From assembly GCF_014695775.1 (NCBI RefSeq), contig NZ_JACJOX010000049.1:186001-250000 (forward strand): a stretch of 64,000 nt of DNA. Reading direction: 5' to 3'. Numbering within the stretch: the stretch's first letter is position 1; each line of letters begins with the position of its first letter. The position numbers and the translations under genes were made by a program. This document shows positions 51,799 through 61,420 of this stretch, in pieces. This stretch comes from Leptolyngbya sp. FACHB-60. Lineage in GTDB: Bacteria > Cyanobacteriota > Cyanobacteriia > Phormidesmidales > Phormidesmidaceae. A model generated the notes under the pieces. The model was not told the origin of the DNA and made no database searches. It worked only from the letters and a program-made list of their open reading frames with translations.

Positions 51799-54700
51799 AT
51801 GAAACTGCTGGTCATAGAACCCGAACCGCTGGTCGCCCAGGCGCTGAAGCTGCTGCTGGGCAGCGTAGCCTGCACGGTTGAGGTAGCCTGTGTCGATGCC
51901 CGCGTCACCAGTGGCGACATCGCCAGCCTCATCGTCAAAGGCCCCTATGACTTAATTATTCTTGATGGGGCTTTGGGACAGATGGGGCCAGAGCTGCGTG
52001 CCCAATTGCCCCACAGCCCCATACTGCTGTTGATGAGTGAGGCCCTAGACACTCCGCCGTGGGCTACGGCCACCTTGGGCAAACCCGTTGAGGCGGTGGA
52101 TCTCGTCGCTCGGGTGGGTGCTCTGGTCGGCAAGCCCACCGCTGTAATTAGCCCCGTGGCCGAGCTGAGCCGCCGCGAAGAACGCTTTCGCAATATAGCC
52201 GACCACGCGCCAGTCATGGTGTGGGTGAGCGACGCCGGGGGTAGCTGTACCTACCTGAGCCAGAGCTGGTATGAGTTTACCGGGCAGTGCGAGGCCACGG
52301 GGCTGGGGCTGGGCTGGTTGGGGGCGGTGCATCCCGACGATCGCGCCACCGCTCAGTCAGTCTTTCTCACCACCACCAAACGGCAGGAAGAGTTTCGGGT
52401 GGAGTATCGCCTGCGCCGCCGCGACGGCGAATATCGCTGGGTAATCGATGCAGCCTGCCCCTGGCTGGGGGTGGGGGGCGAGTTTGAGGGCTACATTGGT
52501 TCGGTGCTGGATATCAGCGATCGCGTGCACGGCGAAGCCGAACGCCGCCAGGCCGAAGCTACCCTGCGCGAGTCGGAGGAAAAGTATCGCCTGCTGTTTT
52601 CCACTATTGACGAGGCGTTTTTGGTGGGCGAGACCCTGCGTCTCGATGACGGCACCTTCGACTTGTTATATATCGAGGTGAACCCGGCCTTTGAGCGGGC
52701 GACGGGCCTGGCCCGCCAGGATGTGCTCGGTCGCCGCGCCCGAGAGGTGCTGCCGGGGCTGTCGGAGGTGTGGTTTGACGCCGTGGGGCGGGTGGGGTTT
52801 GGGGGCGAGGCCTTGCACCTAGAGGACTACGCTGCGCCGATCGATCGCTGGTTTGCCACATCGTTTAAGCCGATGGGCGAAAAGGGCAGCGGCAGGCTCA
52901 GTGTTACCTTTAGCGATGTCACCGATCGCAAACGGCTAGAGCTTTCCCTCAAGGCGTCGGAGGCGAAGCTCAGCGGTATTTTAGACAGCGCGATCGCCGC
53001 GATTGCCAGCTTTCAAGTCTACGCCGACGGCAGCTTTGAGCATGTATATTGGTCTGCCGGGTGCGAACAGCTGTTTGGCTACCCCCGCAGCGTCTACGAC
53101 GACAAACAGTTTTGGCTGGCCCAGGTGCACCCCGACGATCGCGATCGGGTGATTATGCCTCTGTTTAGCAACTTTTTTGCCGGCGACCAAACCACCGCTG
53201 AGTACCAATTTCGCCATCAGGATGGCACGATGCGCTGGTTTCGCAGTGACTTTGCCTCGCGCGAAATTGCCGAGGGCTGCTGGGTGGTGACCTCCGTCAA
53301 CTACGACATCACCGAGCGCAAGCAGCTAGAGCGCGATCGCGATCGGTTTCTGGCGGTAGGGTCTGACCTGCGCACGATTAGCGATCGCAACGGCTACTTC
53401 CACTGGGTCAGCCCCACCTTTGAACAAGCCCTGGGCTGGACCGCAGCCGAAATGACTGCCATTCCCTGGAGTGACTTTGTTCATCCCGATGATTTGGCGG
53501 CCTCCCTTAACGAAACTACTGCGATCTTCGAAGGGCACGACACCTTTGCCTTTGAGAACCGCTACCGCCACAAAGACGGCTCCTACCGCTGGCTGCTGTG
53601 GAAGGCGCGCCTCTACCCTGACGACAATCGGGTCTACGGCGGAGCGATCGACATTACCGACCGCAAACGCTCTGAGGCGGCCCTGCGCGACTCAGAAGAA
53701 AAGTATCGCCTGCTGTTCAACTCGATGGACGAGGGGTTTTGCGTCATCGAGATGCTGTTTGATGAGCGCGATCGCCCCATCGACTATCGCTTTCTCGACA
53801 TTAACCCTACCTTTGCCCAGCAGACCGGCCTAGTCGATGCTCAGGGTAAACGCGCCCGCGAGCTAGTGCCCAACCTCGAACCCTACTGGGTTGAAATCTA
53901 TGGCAGCGTGGCTCTGACCGGCGAACCCGTGCGGTTTGAAAACCACGCCGAGGGCATGCATCGCTGGTTTGACGTCTTCGCCTTTCGCTTTAGCCGCCCC
54001 GAGCAGCACCAAGTGGCGATTTTGTTTCGCGATGTCACCGAGCGGCGTGCCGCCGAAGCGGCCCTCAAAGAGAGCGAGCACAAGCTGCGGGCGATCTTTG
54101 ACAGCACCTTTGAGTTTATTGGCCTGCTCAAAACCGACGGCACCGTGCTCGACGTCAACCGCACCGCCTTGAGCGTGATTGCGGCCACCCCCGAGTCAGT
54201 GATTGGCCAGCCCTTCTGGCTCACCCCCTGGTGGGATCACTTTCCTGAGCAGCGGGAGCGCCTGCGGCAGGCGATCGGCCGCGCCGCCCTGGGCGACACC
54301 ATCCGCATGGAAAACCAGCACATTTGGGCCGATGGCTCTACCGCCTGGGTCGACTTCTCCATTAAGCCAGTCTTAGATGAGCAGGGTCAGGTGATTATGC
54401 TGGTGCCCGAGGGGCGCGACATCACCGGGCGCAAAGCCGCCGAGCGCAAGATTCGCGAACAGGCGGCCCTGCTCGACATCGCCTCCGACGCCATCACCGT
54501 GCGCGACCTCAACCACCACCTGCTCTACTGGAACCGGGGGGCTGAGCGCCTCTACGGCTTTACCGCGGAGGAGGTGGTGGGCCAGGTCGCCTACGACCTG
54601 CTGCGCAGCGAAACTGTCCAGCACAACGAGATGATGCCCACCCTGATAGAGCGCGGCGAGTGGCGCGGCGAACTCGACCGATTGACCAAAACCGACCAGG

Positions 54701-55953
54701 CGGTCACCGTCGCCGCCCGTTGGACGCTGGTGCGCGACGAGGCCGGGCAGCCCAAGTTTATTCTCACAGTCGAGACCGACATTACCGCCAAAAAGGCTCT
54801 AGAGGCACAGTTTTACCAGGTCCAGCGGGTCGAGAGCCTGGGGCGACTGGCCAGCGGCATTGCCCACGACCTCAACAACGTGTTTACCCCGATTGTCACC
54901 ATTGCCCAACTGCTGCGCCTCACCCAGCGCCAGCTGAGCGACAAAGCTCAGGATCATCTGCGGCTGCTTGAAGAGAGCGCCAAGCGCGGGGCCAGCATGG
55001 TGCAGCAAATTTTGTCGATTACTCGCAGCAGCAGCGGCACGCGCACGGAGGTTAACCTGGGGCCGCTGCTGCAAGATCTGGGGCACATTTTGCGGCAGAG
55101 TTTGCCCAAACACATTGACCTGCACCTGCCGGAGTTAGCCACGGCCAAGGGCCAGGAGCTGCGGGTCAATGTTGACCCGACCCACCTGCACCAGGTGCTG
55201 ATGAACCTGTGCGTCAACGCCCGCGACGCCATGCTGGAAGGCGGCAGATTGACCCTGACGGCGGAGCTGGTGACGGTGGATGCAGCCCAGGCCCAGGCCC
55301 ACCTCGATGCCCAGGCGGGTCAATATGTGCGGCTGACGGTGGCCGACACGGGCACGGGCATTGACCCTGGGCTGCGCGATCGCATCTTTGACCCTTTCTT
55401 TACTACCAAGGCGCCGGGCCAGGGCACCGGACTGGGGCTGGCCACAGTGTTGGGCATTGTCAAGGCCAGCGATGGCTTTGTGCACGTGGTCAGCGAGATG
55501 GGCCAGGGCACCCAAATGCAAGTTTATTTGCCCGCCCTTACCCAGCCCTCGGCCAGCGATGCCCCCGAGGTTGACTGGCCCGATACCCCCCAGCAGGGGC
55601 AGGGAGAACGGCTGCTAGTGGTGGAGGACGATGCCTCGGTGCAGCAATCGGTGCGATCGCTGCTGAGCAACTACAACTACCGCATTGTGATGGCCAACAA
55701 TGGCTTTGAGGCGCTGGACTGCTTTGTTCAGCAGCCGGCCCCTCTGGTGGTGGTCGATATGATGATGCCGGGTATGGATGGCCTCACCCTGATTCGGCGG
55801 CTCAGGGCGATGGAGCCCAGCGTCAAGATTATCGCCACCAGCGGTCTGCCCACTTACCAGGAAGAGGCGCTGGCCGCTGGTGCCAGCACCTTTTTGCTCA
55901 AGCCCTATGACCTCAGCGATCTGCTCGACGCGATCGCCCTGCTGCTGCATTAG
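51799..55953 (+). CDS. hybrid sensor histidine kinase with seven PAS domains and two receivers
   Basis: 1384 residues. Order: receiver 1 (about 1-115, phospho-Asp 56 in LIILDG); seven PAS domains, starting at segments RFRNIADHAPV, KYRLLFSTIDE, KLSGILDSAI, FLAVGSDLRT, KYRLLFNSMDE, KLRAIFDSTFE and ALLDIASDAIT (about 130-1000); a HisKA-type helix with His 1023 in GIAHDLNNVFTP; an ATPase domain with NLCVNARDA, ADTGTGIDPG and GTGLGLATV; and receiver 2 with Asp 1320 in VVVDMMMPGMDG. PAS 2 and 5 share a pattern and look like recent copies. A cytoplasmic phosphorelay sensor with no membrane helix. Start ATG follows a TGGA; the frame is open a little further upstream. Confidence 0.94.
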   Translation: MKLLVIEPEPLVAQALKLLLGSVACTVEVACVDARVTSGDIASLIVKGPYDLIILDGALGQMGPELRAQLPHSPILLLMSEALDTPPWATATLGKPVEAVDLVARVGALVGKPTAVISPVAELSRREERFRNIADHAPVMVWVSDAGGSCTYLSQSWYEFTGQCEATGLGLGWLGAVHPDDRATAQSVFLTTTKRQEEFRVEYRLRRRDGEYRWVIDAACPWLGVGGEFEGYIGSVLDISDRVHGEAERRQAEATLRESEEKYRLLFSTIDEAFLVGETLRLDDGTFDLLYIEVNPAFERATGLARQDVLGRRAREVLPGLSEVWFDAVGRVGFGGEALHLEDYAAPIDRWFATSFKPMGEKGSGRLSVTFSDVTDRKRLELSLKASEAKLSGILDSAIAAIASFQVYADGSFEHVYWSAGCEQLFGYPRSVYDDKQFWLAQVHPDDRDRVIMPLFSNFFAGDQTTAEYQFRHQDGTMRWFRSDFASREIAEGCWVVTSVNYDITERKQLERDRDRFLAVGSDLRTISDRNGYFHWVSPTFEQALGWTAAEMTAIPWSDFVHPDDLAASLNETTAIFEGHDTFAFENRYRHKDGSYRWLLWKARLYPDDNRVYGGAIDITDRKRSEAALRDSEEKYRLLFNSMDEGFCVIEMLFDERDRPIDYRFLDINPTFAQQTGLVDAQGKRARELVPNLEPYWVEIYGSVALTGEPVRFENHAEGMHRWFDVFAFRFSRPEQHQVAILFRDVTERRAAEAALKESEHKLRAIFDSTFEFIGLLKTDGTVLDVNRTALSVIAATPESVIGQPFWLTPWWDHFPEQRERLRQAIGRAALGDTIRMENQHIWADGSTAWVDFSIKPVLDEQGQVIMLVPEGRDITGRKAAERKIREQAALLDIASDAITVRDLNHHLLYWNRGAERLYGFTAEEVVGQVAYDLLRSETVQHNEMMPTLIERGEWRGELDRLTKTDQAVTVAARWTLVRDEAGQPKFILTVETDITAKKALEAQFYQVQRVESLGRLASGIAHDLNNVFTPIVTIAQLLRLTQRQLSDKAQDHLRLLEESAKRGASMVQQILSITRSSSGTRTEVNLGPLLQDLGHILRQSLPKHIDLHLPELATAKGQELRVNVDPTHLHQVLMNLCVNARDAMLEGGRLTLTAELVTVDAAQAQAHLDAQAGQYVRLTVADTGTGIDPGLRDRIFDPFFTTKAPGQGTGLGLATVLGIVKASDGFVHVVSEMGQGTQMQVYLPALTQPSASDAPEVDWPDTPQQGQGERLLVVEDDASVQQSVRSLLSNYNYRIVMANNGFEALDCFVQQPAPLVVVDMMMPGMDGLTLIRRLRAMEPSVKIIATSGLPTYQEEALAAGASTFLLKPYDLSDLLDAIALLLH

Positions 55954-56097
55954 CTCCCTGAGGGAAACTCACTCTATGAGCAGGGTTTTGATCATGATCA
56001 CCATCCACTGGTTGGGGGGCGATCGCGCCCCTCAACCGTAGATCAATGTCTTTAGTACAAAAACGCTGCCATCAGCCGGGCGAGTTAGCCGACGCCT

Positions 56098-56877
56098 TTA
56101 ACAGCCTCTCGGCGGTACTCGGCTACCCGCATTAATGCGGTTAAGGTTGTTGAGGTTTAGTAAGGCGCTGCCATAGCGCACTACGCTGGAGCTGGCTTGG
56201 CGCCCTCGACGCACTTGCAAATAGCCGCTGGGGCCAAAACTTTGAAATGTTTCTCCAGTGCTGAGGACTTTAGCCCCCTGCAAATTTTGAACCGCAAAGC
56301 CCGATACCGTATTGCCACTCACCTGGCCTTGTATACAAATCGCTTCCCCATCAACATAGCCAAAGACCCCTGTAATAGCGCTGCCCCGCTTGCTAAAGGT
56401 AAAGGTGACGCCGCCGTTTGCAAGTAGTGCAGCATCGGAGATAACACTGCTGCTAGGGGTACCGTTCCAGTAGCGGTAGGTACCGTCTGGCAAATCTTGC
56501 ACTCGGCTGAGGGCAGGCCGTGGTGCTGGGTTAGGTTCTGATATAACTTGGGCTTGGGTAATCAGCATCACCCTTTCTGTGTCAGGGCACTCAGGGTTGC
56601 CCTGGCACGAAACCGCTTGAATGTTGTCCAATTCATAGGTGAACTGAACACGCTTGCCGACTAGATTTTGCTCACAAATATCAAAGTCCGCAAATTCTGT
56701 AAACTGTTCTCCCTGATTGTTTACTACTTCGACATAACAGGCGCGATCGCCCATATTTAAGCCTTGAACAGTACCTATGGCGGGCTGTTGAGCTTTGCTA
56801 AGCTGTACTAATAGTAGGGGTAAGCTCAGAGCTGTTAATGCGATCGAGAGCAAGAAGCTTGTTTTTTTATTCAGCAT
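56098..56877 (-). CDS. secreted protein of unknown function
   Basis: 259 residues with a signal peptide (about 1-29: KKTSFLLSIALTALSLPLLL, then QLSKAQ). Two parts follow: an N-terminal beta-rich domain (about 32-110) with four Cys, and a C-terminal beta-rich region (about 128-235) starting LPDGTYRYWNGTP. I do not recognise a named family; similar plan proteins occur in cyanobacteria. Leftward, isolated, at the edge of an AT-richer patch. Confidence 0.7.
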   Translation of the reverse strand: MLNKKTSFLLSIALTALSLPLLLVQLSKAQQPAIGTVQGLNMGDRACYVEVVNNQGEQFTEFADFDICEQNLVGKRVQFTYELDNIQAVSCQGNPECPDTERVMLITQAQVISEPNPAPRPALSRVQDLPDGTYRYWNGTPSSSVISDAALLANGGVTFTFSKRGSAITGVFGYVDGEAICIQGQVSGNTVSGFAVQNLQGAKVLSTGETFQSFGPSGYLQVRRGRQASSSVVRYGSALLNLNNLNRINAGSRVPPRGC

Positions 56878-57461
56878 AATTTGGTAGTTGTAATAGCTTC
56901 TGACAAGTAGGTATCCCCAATTAAACGGTACTCTGATTGACTGAAAGCATTGCTATGCCGTTTGAAACAGAGGTGATTAAACAGGATAATTCACTATCAA
57001 AAAAAATCTAGAGATTAGTTAGAACACAGTACAGGCAAGATGGTTTGACTGCAAGATGCCTTGACCTAGACAAGGCTGTAACTCTGCTGTGATGCAGTTG
57101 GCCAAAATTTGGTGATTAGCCTATTGGAGATGAATCTATTTGAGCATACGTCTTGGTAAGCAGACACGCGTGTCTCAGAAAGCGCAGGATGCGTTGCAGC
57201 TTCAGGGATGTTGCAATCTTTAGCTTTCCTTCTGATCACAACGCACCATTCTACTCATAGGGCGATCGCCTAGAAGTGCCATGTAACTAACAAGCAGCGA
57301 TTGTTGGCATAAATGTGAGAGTGTAGTCGTTGCTGACGGCGATCGCTAGACAGAAAGGACTACAAAAACAATTTGTAATTAGGAGTAGCATCTCTCTTGA
57401 GAGAGTCCCATGGAATATTAAGGCTTGTTACAGTCACAGAAATGGTGAGAATGGCAAGCGC
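56878..57461. other. 584-base intergenic region
   Basis: AT-richer spacer upstream of the hydrolase gene. It contains one copy of the repeat with core ACCATTCTACTCATAGGGCG at 57241-57270 and otherwise no gene I can support. The first ~130 codons of possible N-terminal extension of the hydrolase (from 57330) look non-coding. Confidence 0.4.
57241..57270. repeat. direct repeat, left copy flanking the hydrolase gene
   Basis: ACGCACCATTCTACTCATAG followed by GGCGATCGCC. A near copy (26 of 30 bases) lies at 58326-58355 on the same strand, just after the hydrolase stop. Confidence 0.65.
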
Positions 57462-58292
57462 ATGTTTTTCAACCAAGCTTCTACCTCGCAATCCCAATTG
57501 AGTGAGCATTCTGTTGATCTGGGGGATTGCAGGATTTTTTATACTCAGGGTGGGCTGAAGTCAGATTCAGCCCCTATCGTGCTTCTGCACGGTTGGGGAA
57601 TCTCTGCTGTGCCTTATCACGAAGTTTTGAACCTATTAGCACAGCACCATTCTGTAATTGCTCCTGATTTGCCCAGTTTTGCCCGCTCGCCCTACCCTAA
57701 CCTCATTCCAGACTACGATGGCTACGCTAAATTTCTGCTTTCGTTTCTGGACGCCTTAAATCTTCAACAAGTACACCTAGTAGGGCACTCCCTAGGAGGA
57801 GGAATTGCGATTGCTTTATCTGCTCTTGCTCCAGATAGAGTGAAAAGCGTAGTTCTAGTAGATAGTACCGGCATCCCGACTGTATCTATCCCAGAGCTAA
57901 TACCAAGAAGGGCAATTGAAATGATAGCCCAATTACTTCTCCCAAGGCAAAGACTAAAATTGGTTGATATTCCTCTGGTCTTCTCCTATAACCTTTTGTT
58001 CAATACGGGAAATATTATTCAAGCATTATTGCTTTCATTACGGGTAGATCTGAAACATCTATTGCCAAAAATTAAAGCTCCTTGCTTGTTGTTATGGTCA
58101 GAAAAAGATCTGACTGAACCAATAAGTATCGCGCGCGAAATGATTGCAACAATTCCGGATTCCAGACTAGTTACCGTAGAGGAAGGTTGGCACGAATGGG
58201 GGCTCTGGTATCCCGAAAAATTTACGTCGATCATGCTTGATTTTATTCATCAAGTCGAGCGTACCAACGCAGTTACAATAGGTCTTTCTTAA
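57462..58292 (+). CDS. alpha/beta hydrolase
   Basis: 276 residues from this start. Alpha/beta-hydrolase fold: HG oxyanion motif LLHGWGISA near residue 43, nucleophile elbow GHSLGGG (Ser near 110), Asp in WSEKDLTEP near 215 and a C-terminal His in EEGWHEWG near 250. The substrate is unknown. Base use is clearly AT-richer than surrounding genes. The frame opens at 57330 but ATG 57462 (MFFNQAST) begins the first probable coding part. Flanked by direct repeats. Confidence 0.85.
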   Translation: MFFNQASTSQSQLSEHSVDLGDCRIFYTQGGLKSDSAPIVLLHGWGISAVPYHEVLNLLAQHHSVIAPDLPSFARSPYPNLIPDYDGYAKFLLSFLDALNLQQVHLVGHSLGGGIAIALSALAPDRVKSVVLVDSTGIPTVSIPELIPRRAIEMIAQLLLPRQRLKLVDIPLVFSYNLLFNTGNIIQALLLSLRVDLKHLLPKIKAPCLLLWSEKDLTEPISIAREMIATIPDSRLVTVEEGWHEWGLWYPEKFTSIMLDFIHQVERTNAVTIGLS

Positions 58293-58312
58293 ATAGGGAG
58301 CGATCGGCAAGC

Positions 58313-58355
58313 GTAGGTTGCGTTAGCGCACCATTCTTCCCATAGGGCGATCGCT
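58313..58355. repeat. direct repeat, right copy, with adjoining REP-like arm
   Basis: Starts GTAGGTTGCGTTAGCGCACC and continues into the unit GCGCACCATTCTTCCCATAG and GGCGATCGCT (58326-58355), matching the copy at 57241. The REP-like GTAGGTTG... type is common in cyanobacteria. Confidence 0.65.
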
Positions 58356-58393
58356 CAACTGTGCTTCACGCTGCGCAATAACACACCCTACTG

Positions 58394-58741
58394 TTAAATG
58401 TATCGAACTTGATTTCGTATCTCTTCAGCAGTCACATGATTAAGAATAGCCAGTAGTCGCAGGGCAATATCCTGAGGCGATCGCCGAACCGCAAGAACTA
58501 TCCCATAATGAATCTGCCCGGAACTAAAATAACTCTGCACCAGCGCTTCAAAGTCGGCTCTATTGTGCGTCACTAGAGTTCTTTGTTGGCTGACAGCATA
58601 GATGAGTTGCTCTGCATCCGTCGCCCGAAGCTGCCCCGCATCTCGTACAGTGATTGCATCAAAACCCCGCGCTCGTAGCAAATCTGCTACCAAGACATTT
58701 ACATCTTCATCTAGGTATAGGCGAATAAATAAATTGTTCAC
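58394..58741 (-). CDS. DUF5615 PIN-like protein (probable toxin)
   Basis: 115 residues; starts RLYLDEDVNVLVADLLRARGFDAITVRDAGQLRATDAEQL with the two early Asp/Glu of the Mut7-C-like PIN fold, and includes TLVTHNRADFEAL. Family members are predicted RNases of toxin-antitoxin type. The ATG overlaps the upstream DUF433 stop by 4 bases (ATGA), a standard coupled module. No antitoxin assay can be read from sequence. Confidence 0.88.
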   Translation of the reverse strand: MNNLFIRLYLDEDVNVLVADLLRARGFDAITVRDAGQLRATDAEQLIYAVSQQRTLVTHNRADFEALVQSYFSSGQIHYGIVLAVRRSPQDIALRLLAILNHVTAEEIRNQVRYI

Positions 58742-59019
58742 AAACCTCGAACCAATGGATCGATTAAATCATCAGAAATATAATTTTTCTCAATGTATTG
58801 GTTGATCTCGTCTTGATGATCGCTGTAGTAGGTTAATGCACCAAAAACCTGCCCCAGAGTCAAGTGGGGCATCCCTTGAAAAATTTCCTCCGGTGCAACG
58901 CCCATGCGCCAGGTTTCGACAATTGCCCTAATCGGTGTACGGGTACCTCGGATAATGGGTTCTCCGCCGAGAATCTCGTCATCCCGCACCACATAAAGGT
59001 AGTCTGTCGCCTGAACCAC
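58738..59019 (-). CDS. DUF433 protein (probable antitoxin)
   Basis: 93 residues. The DUF433 winged/HTH-like core is seen in VVRDDEILGGEPIIRGTRTPIRAIVETWRMGVAPEEI and LGQVFGALTYYSDHQDEI. These pair with DUF5615 genes. A GGAGGT sits 4 bases before a GTG at 59019, which is preferred over a TTG four codons upstream. Confidence 0.87.
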   Translation of the reverse strand: MVQATDYLYVVRDDEILGGEPIIRGTRTPIRAIVETWRMGVAPEEIFQGMPHLTLGQVFGALTYYSDHQDEINQYIEKNYISDDLIDPLVRGL

Positions 59020-59176
59020 GTTCACCTCCAAGGCAGCCAGCTTTTATTGTATCGTTATGTCAGAAGGCACCTCAAAACGTGAACTGCTCAAGGTATATAC
59101 TACTGATCAGCCAATGTTATTTTCCCGCGAAAAGCTGGCTCCGAGCAAAGGCTTTCTCTGCATGAGAAACAATGCT

Positions 59177-60544
59177 TTAAAGCCCATAGGGCTCGGGTTG
59201 AAGCGCCACCTGGCTGGCGATCGCCTCATAAAGCCGGTCTGATATGAGCGTATAGGCCTCATCGGTTAGACCCGCTGGGCTTTGAAACGCCTGTCCAGCG
59301 AAGTTTTCATAGAGTGGGTAGAAATTTAACACCTGAGCATTGGCCGACTGTGTACTGGCTTGGTTGGCGACGGCGGCTAGGCCAGCAAACCCGGTACGCA
59401 TTTGCTCCAGGTAGGCATTGTCTAGCTCGCCTAAAATTGCCGATTCTTCAGGAGTCAGGGACTCTGGCTTGCGGCTAGAGATTTCTGGCTCAATGCCAAT
59501 GATGAGGCGCTTTTTGTTGGCCGCCGCCCAGTTCACCATCTGTCGCATGTGGCGACCATAGCGATCGATGCGCTGTTCGAGTTCGCCCTGGTCGGCGGGC
59601 ATGCGATCGCTCAGGGTGGCATCCAGAGTGGGCGAGTAGAGATTGAGCGGTGCTGTCAGGCGTGGCTCTGCTTGCTGCCGTTGCAGCCCGTAGCGTTTAA
59701 TGCCCTGCACTACATAGAGCTGGTCGAACCAAGTCTGCGTCTGCTCACTCAGCTGAGCACCAAGCGACTGGCTTTCGCCGGTCAAATATTGCTCTAGTCC
59801 CGGCACATCGCTGCCCCGGTCAGCGCTGGGCAACATCAGGTCGGCGTAGCCCCCCATCACCACCACGAAGTCTGGGTTGTAGGCGGCGACCCGCTGGGTC
59901 AACATGGCCAGCGCATTGCCCGATGCGTAGCCGGGTACCGCCGCATTCACCACTCGGTATTGCCCATCGCGAATGCGCGGTGGCAGCGCCAGGGCTTTTT
60001 GCACCTGGTCGGCCCGAAAGGGCAGCGCGCTGGGCTGAAACTGACCAGGGTTAGCCCGCTGCTGAGCGACTTGATCGTTGAGGCGGGCTTCTAGCTTGTT
60101 GGCAAAGGTGGTCTGGTTGTTGGAGCTGAGCTGGCCAAAAGCCGTCGAACCGCCGAGCACAAAGATTCTAATCTCCCCCGCCGCCTTAGCGCTGGGGACG
60201 GCTTCTTCGTCTCGAAAGCCGCTGTCGTTGATCTGCCAAAAATTGCTCTGTTGATTGCCCACCAGCCGATAGCCCAGCAGGGGGTCGCGCAGCGCGCTCA
60301 ACTCGCCGTCGTCGGGCAGACCCGCATAAGGTTGGCCATCCCGGCTGACAAAGCGCAGGTGGTAGGAATTGATCACATCAGAGGCCGGATTGGCGGTGAA
60401 GCGATCGCTGGTACCTGTGGCGTGGGCCACCAACCGGGTTAGCAGCTCAATGCCAACAGGAATGCCAATTAGCAGTAGAAGAAACATCGCCAACCGTAAA
60501 CGGCGACGCGATGCTTTCTTTCTGTATTGGTAACTGCTGTACAT
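59177..60544 (-). CDS. membrane-anchored SGNH hydrolase-fold protein
   Basis: 455 residues: basic start and one membrane segment (about 18-38), then a periplasmic SGNH domain. The nucleophile block is VLGGSTAFG near residue 125, VNAAVPGYASGNAL near 200 and VVVMGGYADLM near 225 provide the Gly/Asn-like blocks; the family resembles sugar O-acetyl-esterase or alginate-acetylation relatives. The region after 300 has a long helical insertion. ATG 60544 is preferred to a TTG six codons upstream. Confidence 0.83.
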   Translation of the reverse strand: MYSSYQYRKKASRRRLRLAMFLLLLIGIPVGIELLTRLVAHATGTSDRFTANPASDVINSYHLRFVSRDGQPYAGLPDDGELSALRDPLLGYRLVGNQQSNFWQINDSGFRDEEAVPSAKAAGEIRIFVLGGSTAFGQLSSNNQTTFANKLEARLNDQVAQQRANPGQFQPSALPFRADQVQKALALPPRIRDGQYRVVNAAVPGYASGNALAMLTQRVAAYNPDFVVVMGGYADLMLPSADRGSDVPGLEQYLTGESQSLGAQLSEQTQTWFDQLYVVQGIKRYGLQRQQAEPRLTAPLNLYSPTLDATLSDRMPADQGELEQRIDRYGRHMRQMVNWAAANKKRLIIGIEPEISSRKPESLTPEESAILGELDNAYLEQMRTGFAGLAAVANQASTQSANAQVLNFYPLYENFAGQAFQSPAGLTDEAYTLISDRLYEAIASQVALQPEPYGL

Positions 60545-61420
60545 AAATTCGGCCACGCTCAAGTCCTACAGATCACTGGGCAAATTAGCAGATCGATTGT
60601 AGGCGATCGCTGCCCATTCACCTCAACGGCCCTCAAATTACATTAAAAAGCCTAGTTAGTCCATCAGTGCTGAGCTGCGCCCTATTCTAACCCCTTACTT
60701 TAGAGGCCAAAAGGGCAATGTATGTTCCGCAGCGGCCCAATTTTCTCGGAATCCTCACAGAACAGGTGCTTTAAGCCCACCTGAAAGCTATCGTGTAGTG
60801 CCAATTTACTCCAAACGGAGGATTGTGGAAATCTCTTAGGTGCAGTTGGGGACAACAAGCATGAACTTTTCGGTAGGCATCAGCTCAGGCAATTCAATTT
60901 TTTAAGGTTCTAAAAACAGTGTTTGGTCAGCCACGATCTCGCGACTTGTAAACGGCAACGGGTGAGTTTTTTGCGAGATTTTGGCTAGGGTCGATAATTT
61001 GTTCTACGCTGTTTTGGCTTGCAAACTACGGTTTGGAAAAAGCGGGTGCTGCGGAAGTTTGAGCAGTTGGTGCAGGGCGGCGATCGCTCAGCAGACGGTA
61101 GGCCGAAGGAATGTAGTAAACCGCCGGCAGGGTGGCTCCACCAGCAGCAGCACAACGCCGACTATCGTAGCCCTAATGGTGGCAATCACATGGTGGTTGC
61201 CCTGCAACACGACATCTTCCACGGCCTAAAGAATGACCCAGGTAAGCCTTGGGATGCTCTCGCAACCCCGGCTCGACCTGCTGCACACCTTGCCCACCCT
61301 GGGTCTACGTCTGCCCAAATTTCTAGCGGGAAGCACTCTAGGGCGGGCACTGGCCACCACCTAAAGCAGCCACAAACAGCTACAAGCCGTCATTGCCATT
61401 CAGGGCTGGAATAAATAGCT
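60545..61420. other. 876-base region with no convincing gene
   Basis: Several short frames on both strands (for example a 43-codon plus-strand frame at 61233-61364 ending LAGSTLGRALATT, and a minus-strand tail VYYIPSAYRLLSDRRPAPTA around 61040-61130) look partly protein-like but are closed off by stops. It may hold decayed gene fragments. No RNA gene or repeat family was recognised. Confidence 0.35.

Noticed and set aside
61019..61414. 131-codon plus-strand frame
   Set aside because: Low-complexity His/Gln/Ala composition, no start signal and no domain; treated as part of an undetermined region.
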